Of a DNA stretch of 64,000 nucleotides, positions 17,413 through 26,634 are shown in pieces. The notes below the pieces were generated by a model. That model was not told the DNA's origin, searched no databases, and was given only the letters and a program-made list of their open reading frames with translations. This DNA comes from RYN-122 sp963761655 (GTDB lineage Bacteria > Actinomycetota > Actinomycetes > Mycobacteriales > SCTD01). Numbering within the stretch: the stretch's first letter is position 1; every line of letters starts with the position of its first letter. The stretch is taken from positions 620,001-684,000 of the forward strand of contig CAVXHI010000002.1 of assembly GCA_963761655.1 (NCBI GenBank), in the 5' to 3' direction. The position numbers and the translations under genes were made by a program.

Positions 17413-18552
17413 ATGGGCATCGCCAGCAGGCTCTACCGCGGTGAGACGCGGTTCGAGATCATCGCCAAGCGCCGGCGCTTCTACTACATCGCCGCGGTGC
17501 TCGTCCTCATCAGCCTCGGGAGCATGCTCTTCCGCGGCTTCAACCTCGGGGTCGAGTTCAAGGGCGGGGCGACCTTCCAGTGGCCGGCCCGCGGCGCCTC
17601 CGTCGAGCAGGCACGCGACCTGTTCGAGGACCTGAAGCTCGACGAGCCGATCGTGCAGACGGTCGGGAGCGGCGCCGACCAGGACCTGCGGGTCCAGACG
17701 CCGCCGATCAGCGAGACGCAGGTCGACGACGTCATCACGGCCATCACCGAGCGGTTCCCCGGGATCACCAAGGCCGACGTCAGCCCGTCCAACGTCGGCC
17801 CGGCCTGGGGCGACCAGGTGACCAAGAAGGCGCTCCAGGGCCTCGTCGGCTTCCTCATCGCCGTCGTCATCTACATCTCGATCCGGTTCGAGCCGAAGAT
17901 GGCGCTGGCCTCGATCATCGGCCTGCTGCACGACCTGATCCTGGCCGCCGGCGTCTACTCGATCACGCAGTTCGTCGTCACGCCGTCGACGATCATCGCG
18001 CTGCTGACCATCCTCGGCTTCTCGCTGTACGACGCCGTCGTCATCTTCGACAAGGTCCAGGAGAACACCCGCGGGATCGCGGGCGGCAGCGCCACGACCT
18101 ACACCGAGGCCTCGGAGCTGGCGCTCAACCAGTCCTTCATGCGGTCGGTCAACACGACCGTCATCGCCATGCTGCCGGTCAGCGGCCTGCTGTTCGTCGG
18201 GGCGTTCCTGCTCGGCGCCGGCACGCTCAAGGACCTGTCGCTGGCGCTGTTCGTCGGCATGATCGCCGGGGCCTACTCCTCGATCTTCCTGTGCACCCCG
18301 CTGTTCGTGGAGCTCAAGGAGCGCGAGCCGCAGTACAAGGCGCTCACCCAGCGCGTCCTCGCCCGTCGGTCCGGCAGCCGCACCGACCGGGCCACGGCCC
18401 GACGCGAGAGCGGTGTGGACGCGCAGCCCGTGGTCGCCGCGGCCGCCGGGACCACGACTCCAGTCGTCCCGGCCCGGCCCGCGAGGCCCGTCGGTGGCAG
18501 CGCGAACAAGAAGAAGGGCCGCCCGGGGCGCCCCGGCGGCAAGAAGCGCTGA
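17413..18552 (+). CDS. secF: Protein translocase subunit SecF
   Basis: A 379-aa partner of SecD. The N-terminal GGxxFxxP-like region is FNLGVEFKGGATFQWPA; the membrane core includes IIALLTILGFSLYDAVVIFDKVQEN, and a later helix carries MLPVSGLLFVGAFLLGAGTLKD. The C-terminus is a cytoplasmic tail rich in Ala, Pro and Lys ending in a GRPGRPGGKKR-type basic stretch, typical of actinobacterial SecF. It starts at ATG immediately after secD, forming the secDF-apt unit. Confidence 0.95.
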   Translation: MGIASRLYRGETRFEIIAKRRRFYYIAAVLVLISLGSMLFRGFNLGVEFKGGATFQWPARGASVEQARDLFEDLKLDEPIVQTVGSGADQDLRVQTPPISETQVDDVITAITERFPGITKADVSPSNVGPAWGDQVTKKALQGLVGFLIAVVIYISIRFEPKMALASIIGLLHDLILAAGVYSITQFVVTPSTIIALLTILGFSLYDAVVIFDKVQENTRGIAGGSATTYTEASELALNQSFMRSVNTTVIAMLPVSGLLFVGAFLLGAGTLKDLSLALFVGMIAGAYSSIFLCTPLFVELKEREPQYKALTQRVLARRSGSRTDRATARRESGVDAQPVVAAAAGTTTPVVPARPARPVGGSANKKKGRPGRPGGKKR

Positions 18553-18554
18553 GC

Positions 18555-19094
18555 GTGCTCGACCTCCCCGCCCTGCTGGCCTCCCGGATCGTCGACGTCC
18601 CCGACTTCCCGACCCCGGGGGTCGTGTTCAAGGACATCAGCCCCCTGCTCGCCGACCACGTGGCGTTCGCGGGCGCCGTCGACGCCGTCGTCGCCCACCA
18701 CGGGCGGGGCAACGTCGACAAGGTCGTCGGCATCGAGGCGCGCGGCTTCCTGATCGCCGCACCCGCGGCGTACCACTTCGGGGCCGGTTTCGTGCCGGTG
18801 CGCAAGCCCGGGAAGCTCCCGCTCGCGACGCTCGAGACGTCCTACGACCTCGAGTACGGCAGCAACGTCCTGCAGATGCACGAGGGCGCCCTGCAGCCGG
18901 GGGAGCGGGTGCTCGTCGTCGACGACGTCCTGGCCACCGGCGGGACGGCGGCCGCGGCCTGCCGGCTCGTGCGGGAGGCCGGGGCCGAGGTGGTCGGGCT
19001 GACCGTGCTGCTCGAGCTGGAGTTCCTGCACGGCCGCGCGCTGCTCCACGAGGCGGAGCCGGACCTGGACGTCCACGCCCTGCTCGTGGTCTGA
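18555..19094 (+). CDS. apt: Adenine phosphoribosyltransferase
   Basis: Purine salvage enzyme of 179 aa that joins adenine to PRPP to give AMP. The family N-terminus is VDVPDFPTPGVVFKDISPLL; the adenine-site region is IEARGFLIAAPAAYHFGAGF, and the PRPP-binding motif is VLVVDDVLATGGTAAAA. The GTG start follows the secF stop by 2 nt. It sits just before rel, as in other actinobacteria, linking purine salvage with (p)ppGpp metabolism by position. Confidence 0.95.
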   Translation: MLDLPALLASRIVDVPDFPTPGVVFKDISPLLADHVAFAGAVDAVVAHHGRGNVDKVVGIEARGFLIAAPAAYHFGAGFVPVRKPGKLPLATLETSYDLEYGSNVLQMHEGALQPGERVLVVDDVLATGGTAAAACRLVREAGAEVVGLTVLLELEFLHGRALLHEAEPDLDVHALLVV

Positions 19095-19098
19095 CGCC

Positions 19099-19104
19099 TA
19101 GAGT
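19099..19104 (+). promoter_or_regulatory. -10 box TAGAGT for rel
   Basis: TAGAGT lies 26 nt before the rel GTG; CGAGGAG at 19118-19124 serves as ribosome binding site. Confidence 0.5.
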
Positions 19105-19130
19105 CCCCGTCACCACTCGAGGAGCCGCCT

Positions 19131-21476
19131 GTGCCCGCTGACGTCACCCCGCTCGACGTGCCCGAGCCCGGCGCGTCCGTCGTGCCCGCCGTCGAGGAGC
19201 AGGCCGAGGACGTCTGGTCGGGTCCGCCCACCGGCCGGCGCATGCGGGCGCGGCTGGCCCGGCTGACGGCCACCGCGACGAAGCCGGGCGGGCTGCCGCC
19301 CGTGCTCGAGCCGCTGGCGCGGACCGTCCACGCGAACCACCCGAAGGCCGACCTCAAGGTCGTGCAGCGGGCCTACGAGACGGCCGAGCGCTTCCACGAG
19401 GGTCAGCGCCGCAAGAGCGGCGACCCGTACATCACGCACCCGCTCGCGGTGACGACGATCCTGGCCGAGCTCGGCATGGACGTCACCACCCTGTCCGCGG
19501 CCCTGCTGCACGACACCGTCGAGGACACCGACTACACCCTGGCCGACGTCACCAAGGAGTTCGGCGAGGACGTCGCGCACCTGGTCGACGGCGTCACCAA
19601 GCTGGACAAGATCAAGTACGGCGAGGCGGCCGAGGCCGAGACGATCCGCAAGATGATCGTCGCGATGGCCAAGGACCCCCGGGTGCTGGTCATCAAGCTC
19701 GCGGACCGGCTGCACAACATGCGGACCCTGCGCTACCTCAAGCAGGAGAAGCAGGCCCGGATCGCCACCAGCACGCTGGAGATCTTCGCGCCGCTGGCGC
19801 ACCGGCTCGGCATGAACACCATCAAGTGGGAGCTCGAGGACCTCGCGTTCGCGACGCTGTACCCGAAGCGCTACGACGAGATCGTCCGCCTGGTCGCTGA
19901 CCGTGCCCCGTCCCGCGACACCCAGCTGTCCGAGGTCGTGGAGCGGGTCCAGAGCGACCTCAAGGGGTCGAAGATCCGGGCCGACGTCACCGGCCGCCCG
20001 AAGCACTACTACTCGATCTACCAGAAGATGATCGTCCGCGGCCGCGACTTCGCCGACATCTACGACCTCGTCGGCATCCGGGTCCTCGTCGACGACGTCC
20101 GCGACTGCTACGCCGCCCTCGGCACGATCCACGCCCTGTGGCAGCCCGTCCCCGGGCGCTTCAAGGACTACATCGCCATGCCCAAGTTCAACATGTACCA
20201 GTCGTTGCACACGACGGTCATCGGGCCCGAGGGCAAGCCGGTCGAGCTGCAGATCCGCACCGTGGAGATGCACAAGAGGGCCGAGTACGGGATCGCCGCG
20301 CACTGGAAGTACAAGGAGGGTCCGCTCCCGGCCGGCGCCCGCGGCACGGGCGCCAAGGGCGACGACATGGCCTGGCTGCGGCAGCTGCTCGACTGGCAGA
20401 AGGAGGCCGCAGACCCGAGCGAGTTCCTCGACAGCCTGCGCTACGACCTCGGCTCCAACGAGGTCTTCGTCTTCACGCCCAAGGGCGACATCGTCAGCCT
20501 GCCCACCGGCTCGACCCCGGTCGACTTCGCCTACTCGGTCCACACCGAGGTCGGCCACCGCTGCATCGGCGCCCGCGTGAACGGCCGGCTGGTGCCGCTG
20601 GAGTCCGTGCTCGACAACGGCGACGTCATCGAGATCTTCACCAGCAAGGCCGAGACCGCGCACCCCAGCCAGGACTGGTTGCAGTTCGTCGCCTCCCCGC
20701 GGGCCCGCGCCAAGATCCGGCAGTGGTTCGCCAAGGAGCGCCGCGAGGACGCCGTCGACGCCGGCAAGGAGGCCCTGACCCGGGCCATGCGCAAGCAGGG
20801 CCTGCCGCTGCAGCGCCTCATGGGCGGGGAGGTCCTGCAGGCCCTGGTCAAGGACCAGCGGATGACCGACGTGACCGCCCTGTACGCGGCCATCGGGGAG
20901 GGCCAGGTCTCGGCGCAGGCCGTCGTGCAGGGGCTCATGAAGGGCATGGGCGGCGCGGAGGGTGCGGTCGAGGACCTCGCCGAGACGACGGCGCCCACCC
21001 GGGTCCCGGTCCGGCCGCGCCCGAGCAGCGACCCCGGCATCGTCGTCAAGGGCGTCAGCGACGTCTGGGTGAAGCTGGCCCGCTGCTGCACCCCGGTCCC
21101 GGGCGACGACGTCGTCGGCTTCGTGACGCGCGGCCGCGGGGTGTCGGTGCACCGGCAGGACTGCGTCAACGCGGGCGTCCTGCTGGCCGACCAGGAGCGG
21201 GTCGTCGAGGTCGAGTGGGACCCCAGCGCCGGGTCGGTCTTCCTCGTCGCCATCCAGGTCGAGGCCCTCGACCGGACCCGCCTGCTCTCCGACGTCACGC
21301 GGATGCTCTCCGACGCGCACGTCAGCATCGTGTCGGCCACCGTGACGACGACCCGTGACCGCGTGGCGGTCAGCCGGTTCACCTTCGAGATGGGCGACCC
21401 GAAGCACCTGGGCCACCTGCTCGCCCAGGTGCGCAACGTCGAGGGCGTGTTCGACGCCTACCGCGTTACCAACTAG
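19131..21476 (+). CDS. rel: Bifunctional (p)ppGpp synthetase/hydrolase Rel
   Basis: A 781-aa stringent-response enzyme. The N-terminal HD hydrolase is intact (SGDPYITHPLAV, LLHDTVEDTDYTL, KLADRLHNMRTLRYL). The synthetase domain follows (GRPKHYYSIYQKMI, GRFKDYIAMPKFNMYQSLHT, ELQIRT). A TGS domain (VFVFTPKGDIVSLPTGSTPVDFAY) and a zinc-finger/helical region (KLARCCTPVPGDDVVGFVTRG) come next, and a C-terminal ACT domain ends the protein. Both catalytic domains look complete, so it should make and degrade (p)ppGpp. The start is a GTG with GAGGAG upstream. Confidence 0.97.
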   Translation: MPADVTPLDVPEPGASVVPAVEEQAEDVWSGPPTGRRMRARLARLTATATKPGGLPPVLEPLARTVHANHPKADLKVVQRAYETAERFHEGQRRKSGDPYITHPLAVTTILAELGMDVTTLSAALLHDTVEDTDYTLADVTKEFGEDVAHLVDGVTKLDKIKYGEAAEAETIRKMIVAMAKDPRVLVIKLADRLHNMRTLRYLKQEKQARIATSTLEIFAPLAHRLGMNTIKWELEDLAFATLYPKRYDEIVRLVADRAPSRDTQLSEVVERVQSDLKGSKIRADVTGRPKHYYSIYQKMIVRGRDFADIYDLVGIRVLVDDVRDCYAALGTIHALWQPVPGRFKDYIAMPKFNMYQSLHTTVIGPEGKPVELQIRTVEMHKRAEYGIAAHWKYKEGPLPAGARGTGAKGDDMAWLRQLLDWQKEAADPSEFLDSLRYDLGSNEVFVFTPKGDIVSLPTGSTPVDFAYSVHTEVGHRCIGARVNGRLVPLESVLDNGDVIEIFTSKAETAHPSQDWLQFVASPRARAKIRQWFAKERREDAVDAGKEALTRAMRKQGLPLQRLMGGEVLQALVKDQRMTDVTALYAAIGEGQVSAQAVVQGLMKGMGGAEGAVEDLAETTAPTRVPVRPRPSSDPGIVVKGVSDVWVKLARCCTPVPGDDVVGFVTRGRGVSVHRQDCVNAGVLLADQERVVEVEWDPSAGSVFLVAIQVEALDRTRLLSDVTRMLSDAHVSIVSATVTTTRDRVAVSRFTFEMGDPKHLGHLLAQVRNVEGVFDAYRVTN

Positions 21477-21488
21477 GTCTCCGCGCGA

Positions 21489-21525
21489 CGTCCTGCCCCG
21501 ACCTGGTGCAGGCCGGGGCAGGACG
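21489..21525. terminator. Bidirectional terminator between rel and the peptidylprolyl isomerase gene
   Basis: A 12-bp perfect stem (CGTCCTGCCCCG at 21489 with its complement at 21514-21525) encloses a 13-nt loop that itself forms a CCTG/CAGG stem. It separates two convergent genes and can serve both directions. There is no T-tract, as is common in GC-rich actinobacteria. Confidence 0.7.
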
Positions 21526-21527
21526 GG

Positions 21528-22331
21528 TCAGGCGACCTTGGCGATGCGCAGCGTCCGGACCTGCACCGGGACCTTCGGCTTGCCGTCACCCGGCTGGCCG
21601 TTGACCGGTGTGATCCCGCTCTTGGCGATCGTGTCGAGGACGTCGAGGCCGGAGGTGATCTGCCCGAACACGGTGTAGCCGGCGGGCAGCTGGCTGTCCT
21701 TGTAGACCAGGAAGAACTGGCTGCCGTTCGTGCCGGTGTTCGGCCCGTTGTTGGCCATCGCGATCGTGCCGCGCTTGTAGACAGCGCCCTCGGTGTTCTC
21801 GTCCGCGAAGCGGTAGCCGGGGCCGCCCGTGCCGAGCCCGCTCGGGTCGCCGCACTGCAGCACGAAGACGGTCTGCGCGGTCAGGCGGTGGCAGGGCGTC
21901 TTGTCGAAGTACCCGAAGTGGGCCAGCGAGCGCATGCTGTTGACCGTGCAGGGCGCGAGGGCGGCGTCCATCTTGAAGCCGATCGTGCCGCGGCTCGTGA
22001 CCATCGTCGTCCGGTAGATGCCCTGGGTCTCGACGCCCTCGGTGGGCGGCAGCTCGACCTTGCGTGCTGCCGTGCCGGCCGCCTCGTAGCGGCACTCGCC
22101 CGGCTTCAGCGGCTTCGGCGTCGCGCTGGCGGCCGCGGTCGTCGTGCCGCTGTCCCCGCGCGACAGCGAGGCGGCGGCGACGCCGACCCCGACGACCACG
22201 AGCAGGACGGCGACCACCGTGGCGAGGACGGCGTTGCGCTGCTTGCGCTTCGCCGCCGCAGCAGCCCGACGGGCCGCCTGACGCTCCGCCCGCTGCCGGG
22301 CGAGCTCCTTCTCGCGCTTGCTGCTCGCCAC
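21528..22331 (-). CDS. Membrane-anchored peptidylprolyl cis-trans isomerase (cyclophilin)
   Basis: A 267-aa protein. A basic, helical N-terminus (KREKELARQRAERQAARR) is followed by one transmembrane helix (AVLATVVAVLLVVVGVGVAAA), then a cyclophilin domain on the outside. Cyclophilin markers include FDKTPCHRL, GGPGYRFADENT, RGTIAMANNGPNTGTNGSQF and YTVFGQITSGLDVL. It probably assists folding of exported proteins. The GTG at 22331 is preceded by GGAGG. The FHRV motif with its catalytic Arg appears as PCHRLT. It lies between rel and the MBL/hisS block as in Streptomyces. Confidence 0.92.
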   Translation of the reverse strand: MASSKREKELARQRAERQAARRAAAAAKRKQRNAVLATVVAVLLVVVGVGVAAASLSRGDSGTTTAAASATPKPLKPGECRYEAAGTAARKVELPPTEGVETQGIYRTTMVTSRGTIGFKMDAALAPCTVNSMRSLAHFGYFDKTPCHRLTAQTVFVLQCGDPSGLGTGGPGYRFADENTEGAVYKRGTIAMANNGPNTGTNGSQFFLVYKDSQLPAGYTVFGQITSGLDVLDTIAKSGITPVNGQPGDGKPKVPVQVRTLRIAKVA

Positions 22332-22380
22332 GCCTGGGCCTCCGACCGCTCGTCGACCGCGCGGACGCGCGGACCGGCCG

Positions 22381-22386
22381 ATCCTA
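22381..22386 (-). promoter_or_regulatory. -10 box TAGGAT for the cyclophilin gene
   Basis: Reading the minus strand, TAGGAT would start a transcript near 22374, about 43 nt before the GTG at 22331. The leader contains GGAGG. Confidence 0.45.
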
Positions 22387-22434
22387 GGGGCGCAGAGCTG
22401 CCGCAGCGCCGGGAACAGGCTCGACGCCCGCCGG

Positions 22435-22440
22435 TAGGGT
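22435..22440 (+). promoter_or_regulatory. -10 box TAGGGT for the MBL-hisS-aspS operon
   Basis: TAGGGT lies 48 nt before the GTG at 22489; GAGAGGAG immediately precedes that start. It is divergent from the cyclophilin promoter. Confidence 0.5.
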
Positions 22441-22488
22441 CGCCGCACCGGCTGTCCTGCCGCCCCTGCCCGTCCCGAGAGGAGCGTC

Positions 22489-23193
22489 GTGCTGGTCCGC
22501 GGGTTCCCTGCCCAGGCGTTCGACACGAACTGCTACGTCGTCGCCGCCTCCGAGGGCGCGCCCTGCGTCGTCGTCGACCCCGGCATCGGCGTGGAGGAGC
22601 AGCTCGACGCGCTGCTGCGCGAGCTCGACCTCGAGCCGGTCGCGGTCCTGCTGACGCACGGCCACCTCGACCACACCTTCTCCGTGACGCCCGTCTGCGG
22701 CGCCCGCGGCATCCCGGCGTACATCCACCCGGCCGACGACGCCCTGCTCACCGACCCGATGAAGGGACTGAGTCGGCAGACGGCGGAGGTGTTCGGCGGC
22801 CGGCTGCAGTGGACCCGGCCCTCCGACGTCGTCGCGCTCGACCCGGGCACGCCGATGGACCTGGCCGGCCTGCGGATCTCCACCGACTTCGCCCCCGGCC
22901 ACACGCCCGGGTCGGTCGTGTTCCGCCTGCCCGGCGAGGAGTCCGGCGGCGAGGCGGCCGCGCCGCTGGTGTTCAGCGGTGACGTCCTGTTCGCCGGCTC
23001 GATCGGCCGCACCGACCTGCCCGGCGGCTCCTGGGAGCAGATGCAGGCGTCCCTCGCCGCGGTGGTCCTGCCGCTGCCCGACGACACCGTCGTCCTGCCG
23101 GGCCACGGCCCCTCGACGACGATCGGCCGCGAGCGCACCAGCAACCCGTACCTGCAGGACCTGCCGACGCCGCCGCCGTCGCGGGGGCTGTGA
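22489..23193 (+). CDS. MBL-fold metallo-hydrolase (glyoxalase II-like)
   Basis: A 234-aa metallo-beta-lactamase fold protein. The zinc ligands are seen in LLTHGHLDHTF (HxHxDH), with later His residues in FAPGHTPGSVVF and LPGHGPSTTIGRE and a bridging Asp in VFSGDVLFAGSIGRTDLPGG. The last motif matches the hydroxyacylglutathione hydrolase/YcbL group. The physiological substrate is unknown. GAGAGGAG precedes the GTG, and hisS overlaps its stop by GTGA. Its place before hisS is conserved in actinobacteria. Confidence 0.9.
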   Translation: MLVRGFPAQAFDTNCYVVAASEGAPCVVVDPGIGVEEQLDALLRELDLEPVAVLLTHGHLDHTFSVTPVCGARGIPAYIHPADDALLTDPMKGLSRQTAEVFGGRLQWTRPSDVVALDPGTPMDLAGLRISTDFAPGHTPGSVVFRLPGEESGGEAAAPLVFSGDVLFAGSIGRTDLPGGSWEQMQASLAAVVLPLPDDTVVLPGHGPSTTIGRERTSNPYLQDLPTPPPSRGL

Positions 23194-24446
23194 CCTTGCC
23201 GGGACCCAAGGGCACGTACGACGTCGTCCCCGGCGCGGAGTTCGGGTCCTCGCTCGCCGTCCGGGAGGCCCTGCTCGCCCCCGCCCGCCTGGCCGGCTAC
23301 GCCTTCGCCGAGGCGCCCGTCTTCGAGGCGACCGACCTGTTCAGCCGCGGGGTGGGGGAGTCGACCGACGTCGTCACGAAGGAGATGTTCACCTTCGTCG
23401 ACCGCGCCGACCGGTCCCTGACGCTGCGCCCCGAGGGCACGGTCGGCGTGCTGCGGGCGGCCCTCGACGCCGGCCTGCACAAGGGGCAGCTCCCGGTGAA
23501 GCTGCGCTACGCCGGGCCGATGTTCCGGGCCGAGCGGCCGCAGTCGGGCCGGTACCGGCAGTTCCAGCAGGTCGGGGTCGAGGCGCTCGGGCTCGACGAC
23601 CCCGCCCTCGACGCCGAGGTCGTGGCGCTCGCCTGGCAGGCCTACGCCGGCCTCGGGCTCAGCGGGGTCCGGCTGCTGCTGACCTCCCTCGGCGACACCG
23701 CCTGCCGCCCGCAGTACCGCGAGGCGCTGACCGCCTTCCTCGACGGCCTCGACCTCGACGACGACACCCGGCGCCGCGCCGCGATCAACCCGCTGCGCGT
23801 CCTCGACGACAAGCGCCCCGCGGTGCAGGCCCAGCTCGAGGGCGCCCCGCTGATGCCGGACGCCCTGTGCGACGCCTGCCGCGAGCACCTGGCCGGCGTG
23901 CAGGCCGGGCTCGACGCCCTCGGCGTGCCGTACGAGGCGGCCCCGAAGCTGGTCCGCGGCCTCGACTACTACACCCGGACCACGTTCGAGTTCGTCCACG
24001 ACGGCCTCGGCGCGCAGTCCGCCGTCGGGGGCGGCGGCCGCTACGACGGCCTGTCCGAGCTCATCGGTGGCCCTGCCGTCCCCGGCATCGGCTGGGCGCT
24101 CGGCGTGGAGCGGACCACCCTGGCGCTCCGGGCCGAGGGCGTCGACGTCCCGGCCGAGCCCGGGCTCACCGCGTTCGTCGTCCCGCTCGGCGCGGCCGCC
24201 AAGGCGCACGCCGTCGGGCTGGTCGGGCGCCTGCGGGCAGCCGGCATCGCCAGCGACCTCGCCTACGGCGACCGCGGTCTGAAGGGCGCCATGAAGGCCG
24301 CCGACCGCAGCGGCGCCCGGTACGCCGTCGTCCTCGGCGACCGCGACCTCGAGGCCGGCGAGGCCTCGGTCAAGGACCTCCGCGACGGGACGCAGACCGC
24401 GGTCCCGCTCGACACCCTGCTCGACCACCTGAAGGGCACGCTGTGA
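23190..24446 (+). CDS. hisS: Histidyl-tRNA synthetase
   Basis: Class II synthetase of 418 aa that charges tRNA-His. Motif 1 follows the N-terminus PGPKGTYDVVPG; motif 2 is MFRAERPQSGRYRQFQQVGVE; the histidine-binding HisA/HisB loops are LVRGLDYYTRTTFEF and GGGGRYDGLSELIGG; motif 3 is PGIGWALGVERT. A C-terminal anticodon-binding domain ends the protein. GTG starts inside the MBL stop and aspS begins inside the hisS stop. Confidence 0.96.
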   Translation: MTLPGPKGTYDVVPGAEFGSSLAVREALLAPARLAGYAFAEAPVFEATDLFSRGVGESTDVVTKEMFTFVDRADRSLTLRPEGTVGVLRAALDAGLHKGQLPVKLRYAGPMFRAERPQSGRYRQFQQVGVEALGLDDPALDAEVVALAWQAYAGLGLSGVRLLLTSLGDTACRPQYREALTAFLDGLDLDDDTRRRAAINPLRVLDDKRPAVQAQLEGAPLMPDALCDACREHLAGVQAGLDALGVPYEAAPKLVRGLDYYTRTTFEFVHDGLGAQSAVGGGGRYDGLSELIGGPAVPGIGWALGVERTTLALRAEGVDVPAEPGLTAFVVPLGAAAKAHAVGLVGRLRAAGIASDLAYGDRGLKGAMKAADRSGARYAVVLGDRDLEAGEASVKDLRDGTQTAVPLDTLLDHLKGTL

Positions 24447-26203
24447 TCCGCACGCACGACGCCGGCACGCTCCGCGAGGAGCACGCCGGGCAGACCGTGA
24501 CCCTCGCCGGCTGGGTCGCCAAGCGCCGCGACCACGGGGGCGTCGCCTTCCTGGACCTGCGCGACCGCAGCGGCGTCGTGCAGGTCGTCGTCCGGGAGTC
24601 CGACATCGCGCACGACCTGCGCAACGAGTACTGCGTGAAGGTCGTCGGCGCGGTCGGCGTGCGGCCCGAGGGCAACGCGAACCCGGACCTCCCCACCGGC
24701 GCGGTCGAGGTGACGGCCGCCGAGGTCGAGGTCCTGAGCGCGTCCGCCCCGCTGCCGTTCCCGATCGACGACCACGTCGAGGTCGGCGAGGAGGCCCGGC
24801 TGCAGCACCGCTACCTCGACCTGCGCCGGTCCGGCCCGGCCGCGAACATGCGCCTGCGCAGCGAGGTCAGCCGCACCGCCCGGGAGGTCCTGCACGCCGA
24901 GGGCTTCACCGAGGTCGAGACCCCGACCCTCACCCGGTCCACCCCCGAGGGCGCCCGCGACTTCCTCGTGCCGGTCCGCCTGCAGCCGGGCAAGTGGTAC
25001 GCCCTGCCGCAGTCGCCCCAGCTGTTCAAGCAGCTGCTCATGGTCGGCGGGATCGAGCGGTACTACCAGATCGCCCGGTGCTACCGCGACGAGGACTTCC
25101 GCAAGGACCGTCAGCCGGAGTTCACCCAGCTCGACGTCGAGATGAGCTTCGTCGACCAGGACGACGTCATCGCCGTCGGGGAGAAGGTCGTCGCGGCGCT
25201 CTGGGCGCTGATCGGCGTCGAGGTGAGCCTGCCGGTCCCGCGGATCACGTACGCGGAGTCGATGCGCCGCTACGGCAACGACAAGCCCGACCTGCGCTTC
25301 GGCCAGGAGCTCGTCGAGTGCGCCGAGTACTTCAAGGACACCCCCTTCCGGGTCTTCCAGGCGCCGTACGTCGGGGCCGTCGTGATGCCGGGCGGGGCGT
25401 CGCAGCCGCGCAAGACGCTCGACGCCTGGCAGGAGTTCGCCAAGCAGCGCGGCCACAGGGGGCTCGCCTACGTGCTCGTCCAGGAGGACGGCAGCCTCAC
25501 CGGGCCGGTCGCGAAGAACCTGTCCGAGACCGAGCTGGCCGGCCTCGCCGCGCACGTCGGGGCCGCCCCCGGCGACTGCGTCTTCTTCGCCGCCGGCGAG
25601 GCGACCTCCGCCCGCGGTCTCCTGGCCGCGGCCCGGCTCGAGATCGGCAAGCGCTGCGGGCTCATCGACGAGGGCGCCTGGGCCTTCACGTGGGTCGTCG
25701 ACGCACCGTTGTTCGAGCCCGCCGGCGACGCCGTGGCGTCCGGCGACGTCGCCGTCGGCAGCGGACAGTGGACCGCCGTCCACCACGCGTTCACGAGCCC
25801 AAAGCCCGAGTTCCTCGACACCCTCGAGGACGCTCCCGGCGAGGCCCTCGCCTACGCCTACGACATCGTCTGCAACGGCAACGAGCTCGGCGGCGGCAGC
25901 ATCCGCATCCACCGCCCCGACGTCCAGCAGCGGGTCTTCGACCTCATGGGCATCACGCCGGAGGAGGCGCAGGAGAAGTTCGGCTTCCTGCTCGACGCCC
26001 TGCAGTACGGCGCCCCGCCCCACGGCGGCATCGCCCTCGGGTGGGACCGCGTCGTGATGCTGCTCGCCGGCGCCGAGTCCCTGCGCGACGTCATCGCCTT
26101 CCCGAAGACCGGTGCCGGCTACGACCCCCTCACCGGCGCGCCGACGCCGATCACGCCGCAGCAGCGCGGCGAGGCGGGGGTCGACGCGGACCCCGAGGAG
26201 TGA
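24443..26203 (+). CDS. aspS: Aspartyl-tRNA synthetase
   Basis: Class II synthetase of 586 aa. The N-terminal OB-fold anticodon domain begins IRTHDAGTLREEHAGQTVTL with GWVAKRRDHGGVAFLDLRDR. The catalytic core shows TPEGARDFLVP, YALPQSPQLFKQLLM, RCYRDEDFRKDRQPEFTQLD (motif 2) and GIALGWDRVVMLL (motif 3). A GAD insertion domain lies in the middle, typical of bacterial AspRS. Whether it also charges tRNA-Asn depends on GatCAB, which is not in view. It overlaps both neighbours by 4 nt. Confidence 0.96.
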   Translation: MIRTHDAGTLREEHAGQTVTLAGWVAKRRDHGGVAFLDLRDRSGVVQVVVRESDIAHDLRNEYCVKVVGAVGVRPEGNANPDLPTGAVEVTAAEVEVLSASAPLPFPIDDHVEVGEEARLQHRYLDLRRSGPAANMRLRSEVSRTAREVLHAEGFTEVETPTLTRSTPEGARDFLVPVRLQPGKWYALPQSPQLFKQLLMVGGIERYYQIARCYRDEDFRKDRQPEFTQLDVEMSFVDQDDVIAVGEKVVAALWALIGVEVSLPVPRITYAESMRRYGNDKPDLRFGQELVECAEYFKDTPFRVFQAPYVGAVVMPGGASQPRKTLDAWQEFAKQRGHRGLAYVLVQEDGSLTGPVAKNLSETELAGLAAHVGAAPGDCVFFAAGEATSARGLLAAARLEIGKRCGLIDEGAWAFTWVVDAPLFEPAGDAVASGDVAVGSGQWTAVHHAFTSPKPEFLDTLEDAPGEALAYAYDIVCNGNELGGGSIRIHRPDVQQRVFDLMGITPEEAQEKFGFLLDALQYGAPPHGGIALGWDRVVMLLAGAESLRDVIAFPKTGAGYDPLTGAPTPITPQQRGEAGVDADPEE

Positions 26204-26634
26204 TCACGGACCGGGAGCTCCGCCGCCTGACGGTGGCCGGTGTGGTCGCCGTCGGAGCCCTGCTGGCGTACTGGACGCTCTGGTACGTCGCCCGGGACCT
26301 CGTCGCGAGCGACACGTCGCGGGCGTACGAGGAGTTCGAGGGGGCCTTCCCGCTCGCCGACGCCTGGCTCGGCGTGTGCACCCTGCTCGCCGTGGTCAGC
26401 GTCCGACGTCGCCGTCCCGCGGGGCTGTTCTGGCTGCTGTGCGCGGGGGGCGCCGGCCTCTACCTGTTCTGCATGGACGTGCTGTACGACCTGCAGCACG
26501 GCACCTGGACCAGCGGTGCCGGCGGGCTGGTCGAGCTGGTCGTCAACCTGCTGACGCTGGGCCTGTCGGTGGGGTTCCTGCGCTGGGCCTGGACCCGCCG
26601 CGACGCGCTGCTGGGGACTACCAGCGCGACCTGA
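26200..26634 (+). CDS. Small four-helix integral membrane protein
   Basis: A 144-aa protein with four hydrophobic helices (VAGVVAVGALLAYWTLWYVA; WLGVCTLLAVVSV; LFWLLCAGGAGLYLFCM; LVVNLLTLGLSVGFLRWAW). It starts at a GTG overlapping the aspS stop, so it is the last gene of this operon. The acidic loop DTSRAYEEFEGAFPLADAW lies between helices 1 and 2. The family is not recognised and no function can be assigned. Its 3' end overlaps the convergent acetyltransferase gene by 17 nt. Confidence 0.75.
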   Translation: MITDRELRRLTVAGVVAVGALLAYWTLWYVARDLVASDTSRAYEEFEGAFPLADAWLGVCTLLAVVSVRRRRPAGLFWLLCAGGAGLYLFCMDVLYDLQHGTWTSGAGGLVELVVNLLTLGLSVGFLRWAWTRRDALLGTTSAT